Counted from the stretch's first letter, positions 36,101-47,650 are shown. The stretch: DNA of 64,000 bases from Hyparrhenia diplandra (GCA_015847255.1 JADLZK010009026.1:840798-904797); one strand, 5' to 3'. The notes: generated by a model from the letters alone, not told the origin. Numbers and translations: made by a program.

Positions 36101-39100
36101 GAACAGCCCCGCCGGTCCCCATCGCGGTGGTGGTGCCATTGATGGAAGCGGCGGCCCCCAACGAGACACCCGTGGTCGAGTAACCCGTGCGTAAGAAGAC
36201 AAATTTGGAAGAGTCATAGCCAAATGTTTATTCTTAGCTTCATCACGCTTGGGAGGCATAGACTCTCTTTTTTATCGGCCGATTCTCGGAATCGGCCTTT
36301 TGCTTCTTGTATTTTGCCATAAGCCAGTCGAAAATGCACTGAGGCTTCACGACTTGTTTCTTCAACTTTGGCTCATTGCTCTTCCATACTCCCACATCCG
36401 GCTTTTGCGGGATGAATGACTTCAAGACATGCACTCCGGAGGAAGAAGAGCCACTGGAACCTCTAGGGCTGGCTAACGAAGCGATTAGCTTAGCTACGGG
36501 ATGACTCGGTTTGGGCGGTTGGGTCAACCGGCTTGGCTCGTTGTTGCTGCTCCTGGGTGTCACCATCTTGGCCGACTGGGTTAGTCGGCCTTGCTGGCCT
36601 GCCTTGCGCCGCCTGGCTGTCAAACCATGCTTGACGCTACATTGCTTGCACTAAACCTGCAACAATAGTAATCTTGGTTTTACCTTCTTCATCCTTTTCT
36701 CGCTAGCACTTGCCGTCCCGAATTCTTAGGAATATTCGCATACAGGACGTGGCTCGCCGATGATCACATTCTTCCCTTGGGTAGTGACGGCTTGCTCTAG
36801 ACAGATTAGAATGGCAGGTGTCACAGTTTCAACCATGTTCATATGTGCCGGAAAAGGATTCTTGTCGAGCTGTATATTGGTAAGAATCAATCGTCCCTCA
36901 TTAAGAGCCGATTGGACCTGCCGACGGAAGACATTGCAATCATTAGTTGCATGTGAGTAAGAATTATGATATTTGCAATAAGCTCGCTTCTTTAACTAAT
37001 TTGCGAGAAGGCAAAACATAATTGGTCTTAATGCATCTGATTTTTAATAATTCATCAAAAATACGGTCACAATTAGACACATCAAAAGTAAACTATACTT
37101 TCTCATTCGATTTTTGTGAATCGGCTTGAGAGAAGGGCAAGCTACTTGTTTGTTCTCACTGGCCACCGAATTTCAGCGACCATCACTTCTCTACTCTCAT
37201 CATCCGATGAAGAATAACCATTGAGCATATGCATGTTAGCATGATGAGAGCGGTAATTGCTGTCATGAGACTCTTTAAGGCGCGATTCAACCGAAACGGC
37301 CTTCTCTAGCAATTGGTTACAAGTAGCAAATTGACAATATTCAAGCTTCTCCCTAATGCTAGATCGAAGCCCCGCAAAGTAAAAATCAATTAAATCCCTT
37401 TTAGAAATTTATAAATGAAAACATAGGCTCTTAATCTCTCTAAATCTTTTGAAGAAATCAAGGAGGACTCATCACGCCCTTGTTTAACCGATGTAAGATG
37501 GGATAATCTAGTCTCTTGGACACCATTATAAAAATGAGCATGAAACTTTTCTTCTAACTCGCCCAAGTACTAATGGAACAATGAGGTAAAGATGTAAACC
37601 ATGAAAAGCAAATTACCAAGAAGAGATAAAGAGAAATTATGAACTTTCATATGATCCCTAGTACTAGCAGTTCCTAGTTGTGCAAGATACATACTAACAT
37701 GCTCCATAGTAGTTTTATCATTATTACTACTAAACTTTTGAAAATCAGGTACCTTCCACCCCGGAGGTGCTTCTAGGAAGTCAAGAGCAGAAGGATATGG
37801 CTTTTGATATGAAGTATTAATGGACTTGATGCGAATTCCCAAGCTGTCCTCTAAAGATTTGGAAAAATCTTCCTTAAACCGAGCTAGAAGAGTATCAAAG
37901 TCGGTATTAGGAGTTCCTGTATTCAAGCCTTGATTGAGCATGGGGTTCGGGCTTGGAGACTTCGGTGGATTCGGTAGAATATTATCCCCCCCTGACGGGT
38001 TTGGCAAAACATTATGCACCCCCGAAGCTCTAGAGGCCTCATGATTAGTTCTTATTTGTTGAGCTGATCTTTAATTACCAAAAGACATACTAGCCCCACC
38101 AGTACCGGCTTTATCGGTGGAGGCCGAAGGAGCCGATTGCGGTTGGCTAGGAAGTGGAAGAGTTCTCTGAGATTCATGGAAATTCAACGGCATGCCAAAT
38201 TCAGGTTGAGGTACCACATCCAATTGTGAGTTATCGGTTGGGGTTCCTTCTAATAACTTCAAACGCGAATCTAATGAACCAGTTAGTTTTGAAACTAGAC
38301 TTTCTAATGCTACTTTCTGGTCAATCAACATCTGTGAATAATTAGCATGCGTAGGATAAGGATCATCGAATTTAGGTTGAGTGTCCATAGGGATTACCTC
38401 TTTAGACGTAGGGGCATCACCTTAGGCAGGCTCAGTGTATTGAGTGACTCGATCATGCCTATCCTTACAAAGAACTTCGGCATGAAGGCACGCGTGACGG
38501 CTTCCACCTTATCTTGGAGCTTCTTCTTCAGATCTTCAGGGAGCTCATCCAAAGACTCGGGACGCCGTATGTTAGTTTCATGCACTTCAGCTTACTTTCT
38601 TCGTCACCGTCGGCCATAGCGCTGGTTTCAAGATTGAATTGGAGTTGACACCATGTCTTCCCCAGCGGAGTCTCCAAAAAGTATGTTGACACGAACTAGG
38701 GTTTGCACCAACACACCGGGAGGGCTTTGGGTGCCCACGAGGTTGCACACAACCTATACGAACAACAAGGATCACAACCTGATTGCCAAACCGATCTAGA
38801 GAATGGTAGAGGCGATGTAGAGCTTGATCTCGGCTGAAACGGCTTCGGAACGCCCTCCGAAAGGATCCGTCAGGAGAACGCACGCGAAGGATCTCCTAGG
38901 ACCAGCAAGGCCGCCTAGGATGCTGACAAATTCATTGAGAAAGTCGCCAGACAGCAGGGTTTAGGGTTTGGAAAAAGGGTAAAAGGAGATAGATAGGGCT
39001 TGTTGATCGATTGGATGTAGATGGGATCAAATCGCCATGAACCTCTTATTATATAGAGGGGGTGGTCTTATCCTCTTAGGAACCGCCTTAGATGCGTTTC

Positions 39101-41103
39101 CAAGCACCAAAACCTTCCAAAACTCGATCGGGGAAAGAGATCGGTTCGGATAAATCAGGCACACATGCGCGCGCAGAACGCGCCGACGCCCACGTCCAAA
39201 GCGCCGGATGCGTCCGGCGCCTCCGGACGCTGGTCCGTAGAGGTATGCAGGCTCGCATGACCCGTGACGCCGAGGGCGCGAGTGTCGACGCACACCGGCC
39301 TTTGTCGGACGACGCGCCGGACGCGGTCCAGAGCGGGCTGCGCCGCTGAAGCACCGCCGGACGCACCGACGCCCGGCCGTCGACGCTGGGCGCGCGGCGG
39401 ATCCGTCACCGGTGCATGTACGACTGGAGCAGAGATAGCCCTTTTCGCCGGATTTCTTGATCTTTTGACTTCCTTGTTGCATTCCCATCATATCCATGAC
39501 CCTTTTTGTCACGCCTTGAGCCCACGAAAATCATGTGTGGACATTTTTGGGTGTCAACAAGTTGTTTCTAGTTTTGTATTCTGACGGCCAGATTTCTCAT
39601 AATGCAAATTGAACTAGTTATTACTGACTGTTTTGAGTCTGTGAAATTGATAAATCTTTGTGAATTGTTCCAAGTCCTCACAATGCACCTAATTTCGAAA
39701 GTGCTATCTGACTTCCACATTCATTTTGTACATTATATCACATAGTCCTGGATTGCCAATATAATTTCACTCTGAAGCCAAGGTTACTTACATGTTCTGT
39801 TTATTTGACAGGCCCCCCCTCGTTTTGGGGATGACAGACCTAGGTTCGGGGATAGGGATGGTTACAGAGGAGCTCCACGCGGTGCTCCAGGTGATTTTGG
39901 CGGTGAGAAGGGTGGTGCTCCAGCGGAGTTCCAGCCATCTTTTAGGGTAAGCTCTAGAAATGGGGTCACATCTATATGATTTTTGCACAGCTGTTTACAT
40001 TGGTTTTAAGTTTTAACTTACATTGTCCCATTCATTTCAAGAAAACAATAATTTTGCGCTACTTGTCAAACTTTGAAACATAGTATCCCATGAGCCCTTT
40101 GGTATTTCCATGTCATTTCATGTCTTCATGCTGGCAGCGCCGGTCCTAGGTATTTGGGGACATGGGACTAAGCTAAAATTGTGGACCCGTTATAGCTAAA
40201 TTGAACAAAAAAAGGTAGGTAACCCATTATTATTATTGGCATGACGACCGCACACAATCAACTTCACATCCCGTCGCAACAAACGGGCATGTTTTTGCTA
40301 ATAACTACAATTTAATAAAGTTAGGATCAAGTAAAGAATCAATTAATAATAAATAAATTTGAGACTGGTACCTTGCTGCAGCCTAGAACCGCAGCCTGAT
40401 TATTGATGAAGTGCGGTGCCGAATTGCCGATCAGGGCTGAGGGGAGACGATCAGGTGATCAGATCCAGGCATCCAACGTGATCAAGGGAGGGATTCCGGC
40501 CTCACCTCACCTGCAATGCGACGGCCGCCAGGCGCCCCTCGCGGCCTCGCGTTGGCGTCGCGCGGTTGGGACAGGAACCGGGAGGAATAGTCGAGACGTC
40601 GAGTCCTGCGTGCGGCCGTGCGCTAGACCACGCGAGTCGTGATCGTAACCTCTCGGTAGACAGGGGTTCTGGGCTTCTATGGTTACTACATACTACACGT
40701 ACATGTACCTACCTACTACATACTACCTACGGGGCCCATCCAAAAACTGGACCTGGGACGAGCGCCCCGGCCGCCCCACCCAAGGGCCGGGCCTGCATGC
40801 TGGTTTATAAACTTTGAACTGCCTTTGGAAGTCTTGGTAGTGTGGTTGGTAAGCAAATGGGTTATTCTTTTTTTACCTCTATTTGGCAAGTCTGTAGTGC
40901 TTTTAACCTGGTGTATGCAGGGATTTATTCTAGTGCGATGTAAATAGAGCATTTTATTAACATATGTGGACTGACTGCTAATGCAGGCAAATAGCTTGTA
41001 AACTGACAGCAACGTTCTCTTTTTCCCCCCTCAGGGTAGCAGATCTGGCTTTGGCCGTGGTGGCGGCGGTGCTTTTGGTGCCAGTGGATCTTCCATGGAG
41101 TGA
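33104..41103 (+). CDS. RPS10: 40S ribosomal protein eS10 (S10), five exons, one-base deficit in exon 4
   Basis: The exons are 33104-33106 (ATG only), 33204-33252, 33704-33986, 39812-39946 and 41035-41103, all with GT-AG borders. The protein starts MIISKKNRCKICKYLFH, continues EGVLYSKKDYNLAKHP and SKEYVRETFSWQYYYWYLTN, and ends in an RG/GG-rich tail (GYRGAPRGAPGDFGG, SGFGRGGGG). This is eS10, a component of the 40S head near the mRNA entry side. The exon lengths sum to 539 nt; 540 would give 179 residues, the family size. The missing base is at the C7 run opening exon 4 (39813-39819), where the correct PRFGDDRPRFGDRDG frame resumes. This is either a real frameshift or a homopolymer sequencing error. 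The introns hold an LTR retrotransposon and a hAT element. Conserved exons argue for a recently active gene. Confidence 0.9.
34176..35038 (-). repeat. 3' LTR (left) of the eS10-intron retrotransposon
   Basis: This 863-bp LTR contains a TATA-like ATATAATGAG on the minus strand and a GC-rich zone with repeated GACGCC-type words that accounts for most differences from the partner LTR. Confidence 0.9.
35174..38620 (-). pseudogene. Degenerate gag region of the eS10-intron retrotransposon
   Basis: Minus-strand pieces, in order of transcription, include MDTQPKFDDPYPTHANYSQM (38388), LDFLEAPPGWKVPDFQKFSS with STRDHMKVHNFSLSLLGN (37570-38019, matching the gag core), YCKYHNSYSHATNDC (about 36950), which is a gypsy gag zinc-knuckle variant, and CIFDWLMAKYKKQKADSE (36243-36623). 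A low-complexity acidic C-terminal piece lies at 35174-35497. Stops and frame changes separate the pieces, so no full Gag is made. No protease or polymerase is recognised. Confidence 0.75.
38684..39559 (-). repeat. 5' LTR (right) of the eS10-intron retrotransposon
   Basis: This 876-bp LTR begins the element on the minus strand. The first internal bases on that strand read TACTTTTTGGAGACTCCGCT, the position of a primer-binding site, though the donor tRNA is not identified. Confidence 0.9.
40135..40795. mobile_element. hAT-type non-autonomous element in eS10 intron 4, 661 bp
   Basis: A perfect 8-bp duplication CATGCTGG flanks it (40127-40134 and 40796-40803). The termini CAGCGCCGGTCCTAGG and, inverted, CAGGCCCGGCCCTTGG form an imperfect TIR of the plant CAGGGCCGG hAT type. 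The interior is GC-rich with no transposase. Confidence 0.88.
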
Positions 41104-41554
41104 TATATCAACTTGATCTAGCAGGCATGGATAGGGCTTTTCAAATGCAGCGCACAAGGGGCATGTCTTCTCTGTTGATCTTTGAACTATGAGAACAATG
41201 AGATTTTGTTTTACTGAGCTGTTGCCATGGCTTGACATGGTTTTGTGATCCTCGTTTTTGTTTTAGATGAAATTATTGAAATGAAGCACCAAGTTATCAT
41301 TTGATTCTTTGGTGCTGTTGTCTCCTGTTTTGATATCTGATCTCCCTGGATATGGCCTTGTGCCCTGTATTGTCTCCTGTTTTGATATCTGTTCTCGCTG
41401 GACAATGGCCTTACACTCCCTAGCGCGAGCTGATTCTGTCATGAAAGCCAGTATGCCACTATTCGGCTGATTCTGTCACAGAAAAACGCTGTCCTTTGGC
41501 TGAAAAGCCTAGCTGATAAGTGAATCCGACGAGGCCAGCTGTTAGTTCACTGGT
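41104..41554. other. eS10 3' UTR and downstream flank
   Basis: No gene is seen. A duplicated word TGTCTCCTGTTTTGATATCT occurs near 41318 and 41370. Confidence 0.5.
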
Positions 41555-41680
41555 CCATAGAACCTAACTATTAGGATTAGTTGGTAGTTGATCTAACTAC
41601 TAGGTCCTAGTTCATCCCCATAGAACCTAACTATTAGGATTAGTTGGTAGTTGATCTAATAACTAGGTCCTAGTTCATCC
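41555..41680. repeat. 63-bp tandem duplication
   Basis: CCATAGAACCTAACTATTAG starts at 41555 and again at 41618. The two units, ending GGTCCTAGTTCATCC, are almost identical apart from one or two bases. Confidence 0.9.
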
Positions 41681-41697
41681 AAATAGGCTCTATATAT

Positions 41698-41997
41698 GTC
41701 AAGGGGCTCATGGCTCAATGGTAAAGGCCATTGGTTGGGGGCTCCCACCCAGGGTTCAAATCGGGTGCGACACTTTATCCCGGATTTATTTTTAATTTTT
41801 CCCGGCACTATGCATTAGTGGTAGGCGACGTTCCGTCGATAGCGAGGCGCCGGTGGTGACTTCGAACTTCAAGATTTGCCGGCTCAGTCCTTCAAGGTGC
41901 TCATAGGGGTAGGGTTTGCGTCACGTGTGTTCATAGGGGTGAGTGTGCGTGCGTGTTGAGCTGCCCTGCGTTGTCTTGTGTAATCTCAAAAAAAAAA
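41698..41997 (+). mobile_element. tRNA-derived SINE, ~300 bp, with 16-bp TSD
   Basis: The internal pol III promoter is visible: A box TGGCTCAATGGT (41711-41722) and B box GGTTCAAATC (41753-41762). The body ends in an A-tract. AATAGGCTCTATATAT is repeated exactly at 41682-41697 and 41998-42013, the target duplication. Mobilisation would depend on a LINE in trans. Confidence 0.9.
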
Positions 41998-42084
41998 AAT
42001 AGGCTCTATATATAGCTTGTTTATTTATATAAAAAAAATTGGTTTGACTTATCAATGTGTCTAAAATGCAACTTTTTTTACGGG

Positions 42085-42238
42085 TACTTCCTTCTTTCTA
42101 AATTATATAAAATAAGATATTTTGTTTTTTCTTCTAGATGCAAAAACTTAACTAGTATATGTATTTAGATTATGAATGTAAAAATGTATATGGGAAGTCA
42201 AAATGTTTTATAATAATAATTTAAAAACGAAGGAAGTA
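42085..42238. mobile_element. Stowaway MITE, 154 bp
   Basis: It starts TACTTCCTTCTTTCTAAATT and ends TTTAAAAACGAAGGAAGTA, an inverted TIR with TA at both ends. The AT-rich interior is non-coding. Confidence 0.8.
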
Positions 42239-42379
42239 TATTCATTAATGTTTGTTTTATACTATAAACAAGCTGTAGTGTTTTTGATGTACTATATCTG
42301 TACTGTTGCTACCTGGAGGCTGGTAGCCCATTATTGCGCTGTTGTTAATGTGCTTGATCTTGTTGTAGTAATGAGGATC

Positions 42380-43001
42380 AGATGATGTCCTTTTATCCGT
42401 TGTGCTTTAAATGGGCCACTGGAAGTTCTAGCGCCATTATTTTGGAGGAATTTCCGTTTCATTGTTGTTATGTTATTCGGTGCCAGGATATTCGGCCAAT
42501 TAGTTGCGTTTTTGCGCAAATGAAAGAAACGAAGGGGGCTTTTTGCTGTCCATCGAATCTTAGGCTTCTTTGCCTTTCGTGGGTCGGGGAAACCTTTTTG
42601 TTCCGACCGAACCTTCGGTTTCTTCACCTTTTTGAGTCGAAAGAAGCATTTTTGTTCCGCTCGACTGTTAGGCTTTTTGCCTTTTTTTTGTCTTCGGCAC
42701 GTTGGCCGTGTTTGTTGATATCTTCTGCAAACTTGTGCTACATATTTATTCGAATATCAAGGTGCGACTTCGTCGCATCTTGTTTTCGATTATTTTTCAG
42801 GCATGACAACAGTTGGGGAAAAAGGTTCTCCTAAATTAGGAGAAATATTACAAAGGGCCGCCTCGTTAAAAACCTCACACCCTCGAAAGGGCATTCCTGT
42901 GAGGAAAAAGAGCGTGAGTCCTCAACTGAGTTTCGGTTTAAACGTTACAAGAAAATAATAAAGCAAAAAAGATTACAACTCTCTTTTTTGAGAGCTTGAA
43001 T
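42380..43001 (-). mobile_element. 3' untranslated/LTR-side region of the gypsy fragment
   Basis: This follows the pol stop codon at 43002-43004 on the minus strand. It contains about three diverged ~60-bp units (42535-42690) with AGGCTTCTTTGCC / TTCGGTTTCTTCACC words and many TTCGG/CCGAA motifs. No terminal CA or target duplication was located. Confidence 0.5.
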
Positions 43002-44640
43002 TCAAGGGTAGAATCTTCGGAGATTATCCGCGTTCCATGTGTGGGTTGTTTCTTCTCCATCTTGATTCTTTAGCCGAAACACTCCTGGTTTTACCACACT
43101 TGATACTATGAACGGGCTGTACCACTGTGACTGAAACTTGCCCCTGTTTGTCAGGATGCCGAATCAAGACCATGTCGCTGGCGTGGATGCTTTTTTTTCG
43201 AGAGTAGCTTTATCTCACCAATTCTTCATTTCATTGTGATACTTGTCCAAGTTTTCGGCTGCTTGGAGTTTTTTGAATTCGGACGTGTCAGCTTCGACGT
43301 ATCTCTCGGATTTCGGTTGTTTCTGCGATTTCGGTGCGGAAAGAGCCGAGTTTTAGTTCTTCCGGGGTTACACCTCTTCGCCGTAGAGTAGCCGGAATGG
43401 TTTGAATCCGGTTGTTCTTGAAAGAGAGATGTTGTGGCCCGCACGGCCCGTGACCATTTCGGTTGACCATCTTCCTTTTTTTGCATTCTAAAGCGCTTTT
43501 GATACCGCTGAAAATATAAGCCCATTCGCCTTTTCGCCGCTCCATTACTCTGAAGGTGATTGACCGGGGCTTAAAGTTAGCTTGATAGACTATTCGCTAC
43601 AGAAATTTCTAAATTTGGTGGAATCAAATTGCTTCCCATTGTCGACGGTGATGTAGGCTGGGACACCGAATCATCATACGATTTCTTTGCCGCATTTAAA
43701 CCGACTAGAGTTCCCGAGGTGATTTTTGCCAAAGGCCTGGCCTCAATCCATTTCGTGAAATATTCCAAGGCCACCGCAGCGAATTTCAGATTCCCTGGGG
43801 CCGCTGGTAACGGACCGACGATGTCAACCCCCCGTCGTTGTAAAGGCCAAATTGGTATTATAGGCTTCGTTGGATTTGCCGAAGTGTTTTGCTTTTTGGC
43901 GAACATTTGATAGTTTTCGCACGTTCGTACGAGCTGTTTGGCGTCTTCGGCTACTGTGGGCCAATAGAATCCTTGCCTCATTGCTCTGTGTGCTATCTCG
44001 TGGGGGCCTCTGTGCGCTCCGCACATACCTCCATGTATTTTGGTCAGGAGCTTTCTCCCTTCTTCGGTGTTGATGCATTTTAGTTTCGGTGCCACAACTC
44101 CGTCTTTGTACAAATCTCCTCTGACGATAGAGTAATGCTTTGTTCTTGAAGCCATCCTTTGCTGCTCATGCTTGCTTTCGGGTTCATAGGACCCTGCCAG
44201 GAAAGCGAAAATGGGGCTTCTCCAGTCTTGGCTTGCTATAACGTGAATTGCTCTAGGCACATCTTCCTCTTCTTTGATTGCTCTGACTGTCAGTAGTTGG
44301 AAAAAGACATCTGGTGGGGTCAGGATTTCCAATGCTGCTGCCTTGGCCAATTTGTCTGCTTCTCGGTTGTCGCTTCTAGGGATGTGTTTAACCGAAAAAC
44401 CTGTGAAGTGTTTCTCCATTTTTCTTACTGCCTGGAGGTATTTGATCAACATTGGCTCTTTTGCCATATACTCTTTCTCGACGTGACCACTGATCACCAA
44501 GGAATCGGTGTATATGATGCATCTTTTTACTCCTATGGCTCTCAATTTGCGGAGCACCAGTAGTACTGCCTCGTATTCAGCTCTACTTCAAGTCACTGGT
44601 GCCATGGCGGAAATGCTTTGTGGCTCATTGGCCATTACAG
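43002..44640 (-). pseudogene. Ty3/gypsy pol 3' part: RNase H and integrase remnant
   Basis: The minus strand encodes the end of RNase H (IIYTDSLVISGHV, READKLAKAAA), then the integrase zinc-binding region (HGGMCGAHRGPHEIAHRAMR, then TCENYQMFA with the second Cys replaced), then the start of the catalytic core (RRGVDIVGPLP, FTKWIEARPLAKIT). A shifted frame near 43100-43004 gives KFQSQWYSPFIVSSVVKPGV and TWNADNLRRFYP, the integrase C-terminal tail. Stops interrupt the frames, including a TGA before RAEYEAVLLV. Reverse transcriptase, protease and gag are absent, so it is a truncated, dead copy. Its class is close to the plant lineages whose pol ends in this tail; finer placement is unsure. Confidence 0.85.
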
Positions 44641-44816
44641 ATGCCTACCAGTCCTATGTAGAGGGTATGCAAATAAATGGATGGTTCCTAATATCCGTAA
44701 CCTAAATACATAACGCTTGCTGAACCATTCATCTCGGCATTTTGTTTTTTGTACATAAATGTGTGGTACTACCACCAAACAAGGCAAAGGATAGAAGTTC
44801 CGGATCAACCAATGAA

Positions 44817-45018
44817 GGCCTTGTTTAGATTCCAAATGTTGAAAAAATTTGGAACTATAGCATTTCGTTTGTATTTGGTAATTAGTGTCCAATCATGGAC
44901 TAACTGCGCAATTAGTTATTTTTTTACGTACATTTAATGCTCCATGCAAGTGGCTAAAGATTGATGTGATGGAGAGAGTGAAAAACTTCTAACGCTTGGG
45001 GGTGAACTAAACAAGGCC
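44817..45018. mobile_element. GGCCTTGTTTAG-type MITE, 202 bp
   Basis: The ends GGCCTTGTTTAG and CTAAACAAGGCC are perfectly inverted and flanked by GAA on both sides (44814-44816, 45019-45021). The motif TTTAATGCTCCATGCAAG inside is shared with the MITE at 15268-15587. Confidence 0.85.
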
Positions 45019-45380
45019 GAAGTCATGTGTGCACACTAAATATTGCTGATCACCCAACCCTTACTTAATGTCGTATTGAATGTTCGGAGTGACATGCTTA
45101 TATCATTCGAACACTTCCATTCTATAAAATGCCCGTATATACCAAAATAGCTAGAAGGCTTCTAGTAGTGTTGTAGATCAACCTGTTTTGAGAGTTGACA
45201 AGGATAGGGAATGATAGTCAGGCAAAATGAGGTTCAATGACAAGATTCCACAGGGCTAAGGTGTACATGCAATTCATTGAAAGGTGTCTTTCATCTGTTT
45301 TTTTACCATGACCAATCTTAAGTGATCACCATAGAGGATCATTTATATTGTTATTTAGGAGACACATAAACCCATGATTT

Positions 45381-45728
45381 TTGTTGGAGTAGCACCGAAG
45401 CGTGCTACCCCCTGGGATGCCGAACTGCGTTCGCCGAAAGGAGAGAGACACAGAATGCCGAATAGAGAAACAACGCTCTTTGTATTACTTTTCCATCCGT
45501 CTTTTACAATGCCCTCACGGGCCCTATTTATAGTCGGCCGTAGGCTTTTACATGACCAAAATACCCCTCCACCTACTCCAATCCCTTGGAATATTCTCTC
45601 TGGGAGGAGGGCCTTCTGGTCATTCTCGCTTCCCTTCTCAACCACTCCTCAGGGACTGTGACCCGTTCGGGCCCACCAAAGATATTTCTGTTGGGCACCT
45701 GCTCATTTCGGGATAGAGAAACAACATG
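45381..45728. mobile_element. LTR-like fragment, ~350 bp
   Basis: It is bounded by TGTTGGAGTAGC and GAGAAACAACA, a TG...CA pair. It contains a TATA-like CTATTTATAG at about 45528 and CCGAA-rich text like the gypsy fragment nearby. No flanking duplication is seen, and CCGAA-rich DNA continues to about 45930. It could be a solo LTR or a truncated LTR. Confidence 0.35.
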
Positions 45729-45939
45729 ATGAAAGGAGTTCAGTTAGAACCGAAACCAAGCTGTTCGGGCGGAGAATGCGGACGCGATGGGGACCAATAA
45801 TTGTTCTCGACGAAGGCGGGAACCTTGGCCATGCGCCTTGCCTGCTCGCCGAAATAGCCGGGACCGCCGAATTCACCGTCTTCGGCCTTACTAGGACCGA
45901 AAGGATTGCATTCGGTTGCCAGGGACTGATCGCGCCATG

Positions 45940-46600
45940 CTAAAAAACGAACAAGAAAACACTTGCTTCAAACCAAGAGTTTAGCCTGGCTAATAATGTC
46001 GTTATGAGACATCAGTGCAGAACTGAGTATAGTCCATCTGATTGAGTTCCTTCTGATGAGCACATTTTCCTGATGAGCATTATGTGATTTCCGCCCGTAT
46101 TTAAGTTCTGATCTTGAGGTATCAACTGGGGAGGTGGGAAGTACTCATATTTGGGTGTAACAGCAGAGCTACGAAGTATATATACTGGAGTATGGCCTTA
46201 TGCGTACGTGCTGCTTATGTGTGTTGGTGTGCTGCTTTCAGTTCTGCAGAACACGGCTAGACAGCCTGTTAGAAATGGGAGGCTTGAGGAACATTAGATA
46301 TACTGGAGAATGCGTAAAGACCTTGATGCCTGGAACATCCACACCAGCATATCATTGAAGTCAGTCAGTCAGCTGCAGCTTGCAAAGCACGTTTGTGAAG
46401 GTCACTTACTCACTTATAACATTGTGGTAGAGATATAGAGACAGATCAGAGAGAGTTCATGAACATGCTTTGTTGTTCATTTTTTAGGGATGGGAGGTAT
46501 CAAGAATAAAAGAGGCAATACGGTCTCCAGCAAGACCTCTATGCAGAGTGCTTGGGCTGTTGGGATTACCATAGCTAACTCATTGACAGGACCGCCAATG
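45940..46600. other. Intergenic, no gene
   Basis: Only random short frames are present and no repeats stand out. Confidence 0.45.
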
Positions 46601-47650
46601 ATGATGTTTTTTAGATAATGGAATTAACATTCCGGCCTCTGCGGAAACGCACACAGCCTAAAGCCTCTGTGTGACCACACACAACCAAACTTATTACAAA
46701 AACTAAGAATAAAAAAACTTTAGTACATGAAGATATATGTACTAAAGATCTACTACATCCAAAAAAGAATTGAGTTTACTACTCAAGATAGTGCTAAAGA
46801 TATCGATGTCGCTTCATGGTGGTCATCGAATCAGCCACCATGCCTTGAACAAAGTGCACCAAAATGAACTTGAAAGAAACTCATTAGCCCCCACTGCAGC
46901 TGGCAAATCGGCCCACACTTGAAATCGTGTGCCCTCACCGTTGCCCCTCCACCTTGATGTATCGGTGGCGTTCGGGATAGCCACCATCAATCTTTTGTGC
47001 GGAGGAAGACCCCGAACTGTCTTCGATCCGCCATCTCTCGCGGCGTTGCCAAGTCACCGAGGTGCATCGTGACGCCAAATATTGTTGCCAATGGAAAAGC
47101 ATCTGCCCCCAGCGAAAGAGAGGTCGTTGCTCACTGTTAGAATGCGTGAGGAATGGCTGCCATCGTCGTGGCGACGAAGACAGGTAGTCGCCACTGGATC
47201 TGCGACCCCCATCCACTCCTCCTCGACCTCCTTGGGCACCCCCGCCTGCCACCTATGCGTGAGCGGCGTGAGGTGCTGCAGCAAGGGCATGCTATGCAAT
47301 GCAAGAACACCTCCGCAACGCCTTCGTAAAGGGACATGACGTCCATAGGCGTCATATTGCAAGCTTTTGCCCGATGATCTTGGACGCTATGGCAGCACCA
47401 TCTCCGGCAGCCAAGGGAGGCGACGACATGCAGGACCCTAAACCCCCCCCTGCACACCCAAGTGGTCACCACCAGGGGTAAAGGGCGCTGCCTCCTCCAT
47501 AGATCCGGAGGAGTAGCGCGACTCTGAATATATACAGAAGTGAGCAGTGGTGGCCTCCACGGCCTGTTCTCCTGACAGAAACTGAACACAGAACTCAGCA
47601 TCCCGTGCCTCTAAAACCGCTGACTGTCCTCCAGCACTCACAGCCATATA
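46601..47650 (-). mobile_element. Probable non-LTR retroelement or retrocopy
   Basis: The left end TTTTTTAGATAATGG with AACATTCCGGCCTCTGCGG is a common 3'-end motif of grass non-LTR repeats read on the minus strand. A GC-rich minus-strand body (47137-47601 and neighbours) follows with broken frames. No endonuclease or RT motif was recognised. Confidence 0.35.

Larger units (their letters stand above)
34176..39559 (-). mobile_element. Non-autonomous LTR retrotransposon (gag-only, LARD/TR-GAG type) in an eS10 intron
   Basis: Two LTRs (34176-35038 and 38684-39559) start TGTTGACAC and end GTGTCAACA, flanked by the perfect 5-bp duplication AGTTG (34171-34175 and 39560-39564). Orientation is minus: a purine-rich AATAGGGGCAT tract precedes the left LTR on that strand, and the internal frames read leftward. 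The 3.6 kb interior carries gag-like pieces but no reverse transcriptase, RNase H or integrase motifs. The LTRs differ by many substitutions and indels (863 versus 876 bp), so insertion is not very recent. The host gene's splice sites are untouched. Confidence 0.92.

Noticed and set aside
41709..41765. Possible tRNA gene (A and B boxes)
   Set aside because: No cloverleaf or acceptor stem can be drawn, and the target duplication and A-tail identify it as a SINE.
45381..45728. Solo LTR of the gypsy fragment at 43002-44640
   Set aside because: TG...CA ends are present but there is no flanking duplication and no matching LTR next to the pol fragment, so the link is not established.
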